Assembly: GCA_013696385.1 (NCBI GenBank) | Contig: JACCYR010000067.1 | Location: 1-8,177 of the forward strand | Length of the DNA: 8,177 nt | From: Acidobacteriota bacterium | GTDB lineage: Bacteria; Acidobacteriota; Blastocatellia; Pyrinomonadales; Pyrinomonadaceae | Direction: 5' to 3' | Position numbers and translations under genes: made by a program | In this document: in pieces, positions 1-5,965 of the stretch | How the letters are laid out: each line of letters starts with the position of its first letter | Position numbering within the stretch: position 1 is the first letter of the stretch | The notes under the pieces: generated by a model | Database searches by the model: none | Seen by the model: only the letters and a program-made list of their open reading frames with translations | What the model was told of the DNA's origin: nothing

Positions 1-72
1 GCCGCACCCGAAGGCTACGAAATGTTTAAGGAAAAGCAGGACGATTGCATTAAAATTGTGCTGAAACCTTAA
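1..72 (+). CDS. Zinc-dependent alcohol dehydrogenase, C-terminal tail (partial)
   Basis: The first 23 codons, read in frame 1 to a TAA at 70-72, form the end of a gene whose start lies outside the window. The tail contains AAPEGYEMFKEK followed by DDCIKIVLKP. This matches the usual end of zinc-dependent medium-chain alcohol dehydrogenases of the glutathione-independent formaldehyde dehydrogenase type, where an 'AP-x-GY-x-x-F' helix precedes a final 'C-x-K-x-VLKP' strand. Such enzymes oxidise alcohols or aldehydes with NAD(P) in the cytoplasm. The zinc ligands and Rossmann fold are not in view, so the family rests only on the tail and the substrate cannot be stated. Confidence 0.7.
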   Translation, partial: AAPEGYEMFKEKQDDCIKIVLKP

Positions 73-126
73 GGCATCGTTTGATTATCTGAAAAAAGCC
101 AAAAGGAACTTCTTAATATCTAACAA

Positions 127-990
127 ATGCAATTTGCGGCAAATGGTCAAAATAGAGTAGAAGTAATAACTATGGAGATGAATTACATTAGGCGCGGCTC
201 GGGCAAGCCACTGCTGCTGATTCACGGCATCGGCGGAAGCTGGCGTTCGTGGCAGACGATTCTCGATGATTTAGCTATTGAGCGTGAAGTCATCGCGGTT
301 GATTTGCCCGGCTTTGGCGACACGCCGCCTCTGAGTGGCAAAGTTTCGATTCGCACACTTTGCGATGCCGTTACCGGATTTTTGGGCGAAAACAATCTCA
401 ATGGCGTTGATGCCGTCGGTAGTTCGATGGGTGCACGTTTGGTTTTGGAATTAGCTAGACGCGGCGGTGTTTTAGGCAGTGTTGTGTCGCTCGATCCGGG
501 CGGTTTTTGGAAGGGTTGGCAAATTCCTTTTTTCTATCATTCGGTCAATTTGTCAATCAAACTCGTCCGCGCTCTACAGCCCGTAATGCCGCAAATTACA
601 AACAGCGCAATCGGACGGACGTTGCTTTTCGCGCAGTTTTCGGCGCGTCCGTGGAAGCTATCGCCGAAAATCGCGCTCGACGAGATGCGCTCCTTTGCCA
701 AATCGCCGTCTTTTGACGAACTTTTGTATAACTTAGCTTATGGAGAAACTCAAAAAGGTACGCCGAAAGATTCGATAAAAAAACCGCTCGTGATTGGCTG
801 GGGACGGCGTGACCGCGTGTGTTTTCCGAGTCAATCGAAACTAGCTTTGGAAAAATTTCCCGACGCAAAGTTGCATTGGTTTGAGAGATGCGGACATTTT
901 CCGCAATGGGACAAGCCGCAAGAAACGGTGCGCCTGATTCTCGACAGCACAAGTAAAAATGTTAATAAAGCAGTCAGCGCGTCGATTTGA
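127..990 (+). CDS. Alpha/beta hydrolase fold protein
   Basis: This is a complete alpha/beta hydrolase of 287 residues from the first ATG. The oxyanion-hole segment HGIGG is at residues 33-37. The nucleophile elbow G-S-S-M-G puts the catalytic serine at 100. The likely acid is Asp229 in GRRD, and His257 in CGHFPQWDKP completes the triad. A cap-like region lies between about 125 and 200. There is no signal peptide or membrane span, so it is probably a cytoplasmic esterase or hydrolase; the substrate cannot be read from sequence. The start is uncertain. No Shine-Dalgarno sequence stands at a normal distance from 127, and ATG at 172 or 178 would place the HGIGG motif at the more usual 15-20 residues from the start. 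It is followed after 45 bp by the barrel gene on the same strand, so co-transcription is possible. Confidence 0.88.
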   Translation: MQFAANGQNRVEVITMEMNYIRRGSGKPLLLIHGIGGSWRSWQTILDDLAIEREVIAVDLPGFGDTPPLSGKVSIRTLCDAVTGFLGENNLNGVDAVGSSMGARLVLELARRGGVLGSVVSLDPGGFWKGWQIPFFYHSVNLSIKLVRALQPVMPQITNSAIGRTLLFAQFSARPWKLSPKIALDEMRSFAKSPSFDELLYNLAYGETQKGTPKDSIKKPLVIGWGRRDRVCFPSQSKLALEKFPDAKLHWFERCGHFPQWDKPQETVRLILDSTSKNVNKAVSASI

Positions 991-1035
991 CGAACAAGCA
1001 TTGAGGCTCGAAAACTTTAATTTAAACAACTAACA

Positions 1036-1851
1036 ATGAAGACAGCAAATTATTTTCGTCAGAGCGTTTGGCTTTTAGTCGTCGTCGTGATTTTCTCTTT
1101 TTCCGTTCAAGGTCAAGATGAGGAAGACGACGATCTTATCTCGCCGGTGCGCCCGACCATTTCCGAATCGGCGACGATTCAAAAAAAGGGCGTTTTGCAA
1201 CTTGAATACGGCGGCGATTTTGATTTCGACACGCCGGATTTTCGTAATCAGCAGAGTGCGCCGCTTGGAATTTACTTTGCGGTTAATAAACGTCTGCGAC
1301 TCGATTTTGAACTCGAAACCATTATGTCGCAAGAAAATCGAATGAGAATGCGCGAAACCGGAATCGGCGATGTCAGGCTTGGTTTTAAGGCGATTGCCCG
1401 CGACAAACCGAAAGAGCAGCTTGCCGTCGCATTTTCATATTCGGTAAAACTTCCGGCGGCGAGTGAAGAAAAAGAACTCGGCACGGGAAAAGTTGATCAT
1501 AATTTACGGCTGATTTTTAATCGTACATTCGGCAAAAATGATTTTGTTTTTAACGCTTCGTATCTGAATGTCGGGCGCGAGGGCGAAGACAAACGCGATT
1601 CCGGAGCGCAAGCGGTTTTTACCATTGAACGTGAATTGCCAAAAAAATTCGGAATAATCGGCGAAGTTTTCGGAAATACGGTTGATGAAGAACAGCCGCG
1701 CGGCTTATATGTTCTGGGCGCATTGACTTACAAAGTCAATAAGCGTTTGCAGTTTGATGTCGGAGCGCGTCCCGGTTTTGGACGTGATGCGCCGCGCATC
1801 GGCATCTTTTTTGGTTTGAGCGTCGGCGTTGCTGATTTATCTGAGAAATGA
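1036..1851 (+). CDS. Predicted outer-membrane beta-barrel protein (MetA-pathway/transporter-like)
   Basis: This 271-residue protein has a typical Sec signal peptide: MKTANYFRQS, then a hydrophobic run to about residue 23, and a probable cleavage near SVQG|Q at 26-27, followed by an acidic stretch. The mature part alternates polar and hydrophobic residues in many short strands separated by charged turns. Examples are GVLQLEYGGDFDFDTP, RLRLDFELETI, QLAVAFSYSVKLP and RLQFDVGARPGFG. That pattern indicates an outer-membrane barrel. The spacing and the GIGDVRLGFK strand resemble the 'putative MetA-pathway of phenol degradation' or transporter barrel family, but this assignment is from memory of the family. 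No clear Shine-Dalgarno sequence precedes the ATG. The stop overlaps the next start by 4 bp (ATGA), which suggests translational coupling with the XdhC fragment. Confidence 0.75.
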   Translation: MKTANYFRQSVWLLVVVVIFSFSVQGQDEEDDDLISPVRPTISESATIQKKGVLQLEYGGDFDFDTPDFRNQQSAPLGIYFAVNKRLRLDFELETIMSQENRMRMRETGIGDVRLGFKAIARDKPKEQLAVAFSYSVKLPAASEEKELGTGKVDHNLRLIFNRTFGKNDFVFNASYLNVGREGEDKRDSGAQAVFTIERELPKKFGIIGEVFGNTVDEEQPRGLYVLGALTYKVNKRLQFDVGARPGFGRDAPRIGIFFGLSVGVADLSEK

Positions 1852-2234
1852 AGGAATGGCAAACAATTCTCGAAACTTATCGGCGTATTGAAAACGACAG
1901 CAGGCAAGCAATTTTAGCGACTGTTGTTGATGTCAAAGGCTCAAGCTATCGCTTGCCCGGAGCCAGAATGTTGATTGACGAAAACGGCAGAAGCGTCGGC
2001 ACGGTTTCGGGCGGTTGTTTGGAAGCGGACGTTTTAGAACACGCCGAACGAGTTTTGAAAACAAACGCACCGACGATTATCACTTATGACACGACTAAAT
2101 CAGATGATTCGATTTTTGGTTTGGGAATGGGCTGTCGCGGCGTGATTCGCGTGTTGCTCGAACCGGCGCGAGACAACCGGTTATTTGAATTCTGGCGCGA
2201 ATGTTTCGAGCAAAGACGGCGCGATTTTCGCTGA
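1848..2234 (+). pseudogene. XdhC/CoxI family protein, N-terminal domain only (truncated)
   Basis: The 128-residue reading carries the N-terminal domain of XdhC/CoxI proteins. Visible hallmarks are ATVVDVKGSSYRLPGARML near residues 24-43, the SGGCLEADV segment near 54-62 and GLGMGCRGVIRVLLEP near 91-107. XdhC proteins bind molybdenum cofactor and help insert it into xanthine dehydrogenase-type enzymes. Family members normally run to roughly 300-380 residues, with a C-terminal Rossmann domain. Here the reading stops at 2232-2234 just after FWRECFEQRR, and I find no Rossmann domain in any frame downstream. The DNA instead continues into part of an unrelated family. The start overlaps the barrel gene's stop by 4 bp. 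I infer a truncated gene; a surviving function of the lone domain cannot be excluded. No molybdoenzyme gene lies nearby. Confidence 0.82.
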
Positions 2235-2592
2235 AGGGCTTGACGATTTTTTGCACGGCGCGGGAAAACTCAAACGCAAGTTTGAGCGTTGGTGCGGAAC
2301 AATTTCGCGTCTGCCGAAAAAACAATCGCGTTTTTTAACGCATCCGGTCGTAACGATTTTCGGATTCGTCGCCCAACCGGAAACGCATATCTATCTCAAA
2401 CCGAATGTTACGCGCCGCCCGCGAATATGGCTTCGACTTTCAATACGAATCAAAGCCGTCGTGGGAAATTTACGCGAGCCTTCTGGAGTTTGCCGGCTTA
2501 TCAAGCGCGACTTGAAAGACTTGAAACCGCGCGATATGATTGATGTGCAATCATTCATTTGGATTCAAGGTTCTGACGAATACGAAGAATAG
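2215..2592 (+). pseudogene. Remnant of an uncharacterised protein family, two frameshifts
   Basis: Joining three readings gives one continuous protein tail. Frame 1 (to about 2415) holds GLDDFLHGAGKLKRKFERW, then RLPKKQSRFLTHPVVTIFG and ETHIYLKPNVTR. Frame 2 (about 2414-2496) holds AAREYGFDFQYESKPSW then EIYASLLEFAG. Frame 1 (from about 2497) holds LIKRDLKDLKPRDMIDVQSF then IWIQGSDEYEE, with stop TAG at 2590-2592. The shifts are of opposite sense: a gain of one (or loss of two) near 2415 and a loss of one near 2496. I recall a similar order of motifs (KPNVTR, YGFDF, KPRDMIDxQSFIW, GSDEY) in uncharacterised bacterial proteins, but know no function for them. The 5' end is unclear: the frame is open from a TTG at 2185, inside the XdhC reading, and recognisable sequence begins near 2233. 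Confidence 0.6.
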
Positions 2593-2657
2593 TGCCGCTT
2601 TACTGTGGTTTCAATTGCCGCAAATAGCGGCTTTAATCAATAAATAACAACGAACAA

Positions 2658-2662
2658 GGGAG
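2658..2662 (+). promoter_or_regulatory. Ribosome binding site of the truncated short-chain dehydrogenase
   Basis: GGGAG lies six bases before the ATG at 2669. It is one of the few good Shine-Dalgarno sequences in the window and fixes the start of the dehydrogenase remnant. Its preservation suggests the gene was cut recently. Confidence 0.65.
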
Positions 2663-2668
2663 AAACAA

Positions 2669-3086
2669 ATGAACTTAAAGAAAATATCCGAACAAACAAT
2701 AGTAATTACGGGTGCCACGAGCGGTATCGGGCTGACGACGGCGCGAATGGCGGCTGAAAAAGGTGCGAAGCTGGTTTTAGTAGCCAGAAATGAAGATGCG
2801 CTGCGCGAATTAACCGACGAAATTAAGGCAAACGGTGGACAAGCGATTTACGCAGTTGCCGATGTTGCCGACGAAAATGCTTTGCATCAAGCGGCGCACA
2901 AAGCCATTGAACATTTCGGCGGTTTCGATACGTGGGTCAACAACGCGGGCGGCTCAATCTACGGCAGAATCACGGACGTGCCGACGACGGATTTACGCCG
3001 ATTGTTTGAAACGAATAGTCTGGGGCGTAGTCAACGGTTCGCGCATTGCCGTCGAACATCTACGCAAAACGGGCGGCTTAACATGA
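2669..3086 (+). pseudogene. Short-chain dehydrogenase/reductase, truncated and frameshifted
   Basis: The N-terminal Rossmann half is clear. The cofactor loop T-G-A-T-S-G-I-G is at residues 14-21, VLVARNE near 36-42 has an Arg suggesting NADP(H), DV-A-D is near 65-68, and the NNAG motif is at 91-94. At about 3014-3020 the frame breaks: after LFETN the expected continuation WGVVNGSRIAVEHLRKTGG is found one base over, in frame 3 (3021-3077), ending at TGA 3084-3086. If unrepaired, frame 2 runs on to a TAA at 3098-3100 and gives a 143-residue product. In either frame the catalytic Ser and the Tyr-x-x-x-Lys pair are absent, so no active enzyme can be made. Whole family members run about 250-330 residues. 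A good ribosome binding site precedes it and a terminator follows directly, consistent with an internal deletion that removed the 3' half. Confidence 0.88.
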
Positions 3087-3112
3087 CAAAACAAACTTAA
3101 ATTCGCTTTGTG

Positions 3113-3179
3113 AAACTTATCTTGGAAGTTACTTCCGGCTTTAATTTTCAGTTTTCAAGATGAGTTTTAATTTTTTTTT
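3113..3179 (+). terminator. Rho-independent terminator after the dehydrogenase remnant
   Basis: An imperfect inverted repeat pairs AAACTTATCTTGGAA (3113-3127) with TTTCAAGATGAGTTT (3153-3167): 15 base pairs, two of them G-U. Nine T residues follow at 3171-3179. A small perfect hairpin, GGAAGT-T-ACTTCC at 3124-3136, competes within the 5' arm. Only the plus-strand orientation has the downstream T run, so it ends transcription coming from the dehydrogenase side. The rest of the 276-base gap up to 3376 holds only the candidate promoter listed next. Confidence 0.75.
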
Positions 3180-3259
3180 CAAAATTCCAATAATCTCACC
3201 CTTTCTAATGCCGCATTTCTCAACCTTTGTTTTACATCTGTCGTATATTCAGATGACTT

Positions 3260-3288
3260 TTGATTAACCCGAATAAACCGAGTATATT
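3260..3288 (+). promoter_or_regulatory. Candidate sigma-70-type promoter for the zinc-ribbon/TonB-C gene
   Basis: TTGATT (3260-3265) and TATATT (3283-3288) are separated by exactly 17 bases, matching four and five positions of the bacterial -35 and -10 consensus. It lies about 88 bases before the ATG at 3377 and after the upstream terminator, where a promoter for an independently expressed gene is expected. The match is by eye only. Confidence 0.45.
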
Positions 3289-3376
3289 CTTCTCAATAAA
3301 TCCGTGATAGAATACGTAAGCAGAGATTGCTGCCTGCATTTGCTAAAAATCGGAAAGGACGTTTGTTGATAAAATT

Positions 3377-4438
3377 ATGAAATACTGTCCAATCTGCAAA
3401 ACTCGCTATGACGAGGAAATCTTGCGTTTTTGCATAAAAGACGGCACACCGCTGGTTGAAGAAGAGCCGCCGGTATTTACCGAATTGCCGAGCGAGAGCG
3501 TCGAAGAAGAAACCGTTATCCGCCGCAACAAACCGGAAGTTTTTTCCGCGCCCGAATTAACCGAAGACGCATCTTTTGAATCGGCTGAAGAAAACTCGCC
3601 GCCGCGCATTATTATCCCGACCACATCGCCGGACATAAAAGAGCAGCAAGTTCAGAGGAAACCAACCAAAACCTATCGTCGGCAACCTCTGCCAAAAAAA
3701 ACCAACACGACAAAAGTTGTTATTTTAACGATTTTGGGAACTTTGATAATTTTGGCGGGCGCAGGTATTATTTTTATGTTTTTGGGTAATTCAAATAGTT
3801 CAAATCAAAATGTGAACGTTAATACAAATCTTAATCCGATTGATGCAAATCTGAATACGAATCTCAACATTGATAATTCGCTTTTTGATAGCAATGTCAA
3901 TCTTAATACCAACCTTGACACAAATTTCAATACAAATTTCAATACAAACTTCAACGCCAACATCAACCTAAAAACGCCGACACCGACACCAAAACCGTCG
4001 CCGTCGCCAACGCGGACACCCGAAGCAAACACAAATGCCAATGCCAACACGTCGCCAACGCCTTCGCCCAACAGCAATGTCAGACCGACGGTAACACCTC
4101 CGTCGCCGTCGCCAACGCCGACATTAAGCCCAACGCCATCCGCCTTACCAACCAATCGTCCGGTTAATGCCGGAGTATTAAACGGACGCGCCGTTAATCT
4201 GCCAAAGCCCGCATATCCGCCGACCGCCAGACAAATGGGCGCATCGGGGCAAGTCGCTGTTCAGGTTTTGATTGACGAAGCAGGCAACGTAATTTCCGCC
4301 AAAGCAACCAGCGGCAATCCGCTTTTGCGTCCGTCCGCCGAAGCCGCCGCCCGCCAATCGAAGATAAACCCCGTTAAGGTCGGCAACCAATCCGTCAAAG
4401 CCACCGGCGTTTTGCTTTACAATTTTATCAATCAATAA
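3377..4438 (+). CDS. Zinc-ribbon, single-span membrane protein with C-terminal TonB-like domain
   Basis: The 353-residue protein has four parts. Residues 1-26 are a short zinc ribbon (YCPICKTRY, then FCIKDGTPL) with Cys4, Cys7 and Cys19; Asp22 stands where a fourth Cys would be, a variant I associate with 'CPxDGTPL' ribbons. Residues 27-110 are acidic, then basic and probably disordered. Residues 113-136 form one membrane span. Residues 138-262 are low-complexity: Asn-rich repeats, then Pro/Thr/Ser repeats. Residues 265-353 resemble a TonB C-terminal domain (PKPAYPPTARQMGASGQVAV, then DEAGNVISAKATSG). Topology suggests a cytoplasmic ribbon and a periplasmic TonB-like domain on a long flexible linker. 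It may link a cytoplasmic signal to an envelope partner, but no ExbB/ExbD genes are nearby and the function is unknown. A purine-rich GGAAAGGA lies about 17 bases upstream, too far for a normal ribosome site. Confidence 0.85.
   Translation: MKYCPICKTRYDEEILRFCIKDGTPLVEEEPPVFTELPSESVEEETVIRRNKPEVFSAPELTEDASFESAEENSPPRIIIPTTSPDIKEQQVQRKPTKTYRRQPLPKKTNTTKVVILTILGTLIILAGAGIIFMFLGNSNSSNQNVNVNTNLNPIDANLNTNLNIDNSLFDSNVNLNTNLDTNFNTNFNTNFNANINLKTPTPTPKPSPSPTRTPEANTNANANTSPTPSPNSNVRPTVTPPSPSPTPTLSPTPSALPTNRPVNAGVLNGRAVNLPKPAYPPTARQMGASGQVAVQVLIDEAGNVISAKATSGNPLLRPSAEAAARQSKINPVKVGNQSVKATGVLLYNFINQ
3920..3955 (+). repeat. Three 12-bp tandem repeats encoding Asn-Phe/Thr-Asn linker
   Basis: Two identical units ACAAATTTCAAT (3920-3931, 3932-3943) are followed by a third with two substitutions (3944-3955). 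They encode the TNFN repeats of the Asn-rich linker. Units of 12 bp keep the frame when they expand or contract, so linker length may vary between strains. Confidence 0.8.
3995..4118 (+). repeat. 19-bp direct repeat in the Pro/Ser/Thr linker
   Basis: CCGTCGCCGTCGCCAACGC occurs at 3995-4013 and again at 4100-4118, both encoding PSPSPT. The copies are 105 bp apart and in the same frame, so recombination between them would delete 35 codons without breaking the gene. Confidence 0.8.
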
Positions 4439-4444
4439 ATGCGG

Positions 4445-4469
4445 AAACATGCACGTAAGTGTGTTTTTT
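4445..4469 (+). terminator. Probable rho-independent terminator of the TonB-C gene
   Basis: AAACATGC (4445-4452) can pair with GTGTGTTT (4459-4466) around a six-base loop, with two G-U pairs. The T run spans 4464-4469. It lies in the 34-bp gap between two convergent genes, just past the TAA at 4436-4438. The stem is weak, hence the moderate confidence. The minus-strand subtilase has no equally good T run after it. Confidence 0.5.
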
Positions 4470-4472
4470 AAA

Positions 4473-5846
4473 TCAAATAAAAGAAACCGCCAATTCAACC
4501 GCCCGGCACGGGTCAATCACGCCCCAGCCCTGACGGTCAACTTCGTAATGCGGCAGACGCTCCGCCGTCGAGATTAAAATTCTTTTTATCTGCTGCGGCG
4601 TTAGATACGGGTTGGCTTCGAGCATCTGGGCGGCAACCGACGACACAATCGGCGCGGCAAACGATGTTCCGTCAACGTATTTATAATGGCGCGTGATGAC
4701 GTTTTCACTGCGAAGTTTAAGCGCGATAATCTGCCGAATTATATACGCCGGACGGTCGAGCGCGACATCCAAATCCGGTTCAATGTTCGGATTCATTCCG
4801 ATAATCCGGTGTAAATCCGCGTCTTCCGTTTTATCTAAAACTTCCAATAGCGCGGCTTGCTGCGCCGTCGGCGTATTCGGCAGAATCGGCGCGGGAACAC
4901 AGATACTCGGCGCAACAATCTCAGGTTTTTGAAAACCGTCTAAGGTCGGACCGTAAGAACTGCGATACATTCCGCGCTTTGCACGATTAATTGAATTTTT
5001 ATCGTCCAAACCGCCAACCGAAATTGCTGACGGCGACGACGCGGGCGGAAAAACTGGATGTGTCGGCAGATGTCCGGCGTTGCCGACGGCACAAACAACG
5101 CAGATGCCGCGCGCGACGCATTCTTCAACGGTTTGCGAAAGTGAATCATGCAGATAGCTCTGCTCGAAATCTCCGCCCGCCGAGATATTCACAATTTTTA
5201 TTCCGAATTTGGCGCGGTTTTCCAAAACCCATTCCAAGCCGTCCTGAATGTTTTGTTCGGTAATTCTGCCCGTCCGCGCCAACTTCACCAGAACAACCTT
5301 TGCGTCCGGCGCGATTCCGCGATAAAAACCATTCGACAGCGAACCGTTTCCTACCGCGACTACCGAAGTCATCATTCCGTGCCAACTTGAAGCATCGTTT
5401 TGAAACAGCGAAGCAACTTCGCCGTTCCGTGCAGCCATATTTTGGTAAGCTAAAATCCGATTGTCCGGCGTGATTAAATCGTCGTGTGGATAAAATCCCG
5501 AATCGAGAAATGCAATTGTTACGCCTTTGCCCGTAAAATTCTCAACCGCGTCGAGCCGCAAAGGTGTCGAAAGCACAAACGAACCGTCTTTGTTCATCGC
5601 AGCATCGCTTAAAATCTGTGTTTTGGCGCGTTCAAACAACCGCGCACAACGGGCGCAGACAGCTTCAAAAGTTTGCGTGTCGGGCGCATTTGCACGAATC
5701 AATCTCCGCAGATCTTCGGGCAAATCCAACATCGGCACAAATCCAAATTTGACCTCACGCGAACAAACCGGACAAACCTGTTCGCCTGCCGAGATGTCGG
5801 CACTGGTTTTTTGTCGTGGAAAAGATAAAGATTCTGATGGAGTCAT
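4473..5846 (-). CDS. Subtilisin-like (S8) serine peptidase with N-terminal zinc ribbon
   Basis: This is a 457-residue subtilase with all catalytic residues: Asp115 in AFLDSG, His156 in SSWHGMMTSVVAVG, the oxyanion Asn256 in VGNAG and Ser395 in DGTSFAAP. There is no signal peptide. Instead residues 25-67 carry two CxxC pairs (Cys25/Cys28 in CPVC and Cys64/Cys67 in CARC), as in a zinc ribbon, where secreted subtilases have a propeptide. It therefore probably acts in the cytoplasm. Between EIVAPS (309-314) and GTSFAAP there are about 75 extra residues (roughly 317-389), against a short loop in ordinary subtilisins. The ATG lacks a clear Shine-Dalgarno sequence. The gene converges on the TonB-C gene and diverges from the patatin gene. 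The substrate is unknown; a housekeeping or regulatory protease is as likely as a defence role. Confidence 0.9.
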   Translation of the reverse strand: MTPSESLSFPRQKTSADISAGEQVCPVCSREVKFGFVPMLDLPEDLRRLIRANAPDTQTFEAVCARCARLFERAKTQILSDAAMNKDGSFVLSTPLRLDAVENFTGKGVTIAFLDSGFYPHDDLITPDNRILAYQNMAARNGEVASLFQNDASSWHGMMTSVVAVGNGSLSNGFYRGIAPDAKVVLVKLARTGRITEQNIQDGLEWVLENRAKFGIKIVNISAGGDFEQSYLHDSLSQTVEECVARGICVVCAVGNAGHLPTHPVFPPASSPSAISVGGLDDKNSINRAKRGMYRSSYGPTLDGFQKPEIVAPSICVPAPILPNTPTAQQAALLEVLDKTEDADLHRIIGMNPNIEPDLDVALDRPAYIIRQIIALKLRSENVITRHYKYVDGTSFAAPIVSSVAAQMLEANPYLTPQQIKRILISTAERLPHYEVDRQGWGVIDPCRAVELAVSFI

Positions 5847-5905
5847 AAGTTAAAAATTTGTTAGATGATAGGATGGCTAAAGTTTTGCAAAAAGTAAAAC
5901 CTAAT

Positions 5906-5957
5906 AGTGAATAACTAAAAATCTTCACTTTTCACTTTTAGTTTCTCACTTTTCACT
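5906..5957. repeat. Direct and inverted TCACTTTTCACT repeats in a divergent intergenic region
   Basis: The 12-mer TCACTTTTCACT occurs at 5925-5936 and 5946-5957, exactly 21 bp (two helical turns) apart. AGTGAA at 5906-5911 is the inverse of TTCACT at 5924-5929. All lie in the 119-bp gap between the divergent subtilase and patatin genes, the second copy ending eight bases before the patatin ATG. The pattern could be a regulator site or simple-sequence slippage. I see no convincing -35/-10 pair for either gene. Confidence 0.55.
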
Positions 5958-5965
5958 AAATAAAT

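Noticed and set aside
596..952. Minus-strand 118-codon open reading frame opposite the alpha/beta hydrolase
   Set aside because: It is antisense to a gene with a full catalytic triad; its composition (Arg/Ser-rich) is typical of a shadow reading.
2617..2631. GCCGC-AAATA-GCGGC hairpin as a terminator
   Set aside because: The stem is only five pairs and no T run follows. It may be a minor hairpin between two gene remnants.
3805..4155. Gly/Val-rich minus-strand open reading frame of 116 codons
   Set aside because: It is the complement of the Asn and Pro/Thr repeat linker of the TonB-C gene; its bias comes from the repeats and it has no recognisable domain or ribosome site.
4991..5390. Plus-strand readings opposite the subtilase
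   Set aside because: Arg-rich shadows of the well-supported minus-strand peptidase, with no ribosome site or motif.
5925..5957. Short repeats as a CRISPR remnant
   Set aside because: Only two 12-bp copies with a nine-base gap; no repeat-spacer array and no cas genes.
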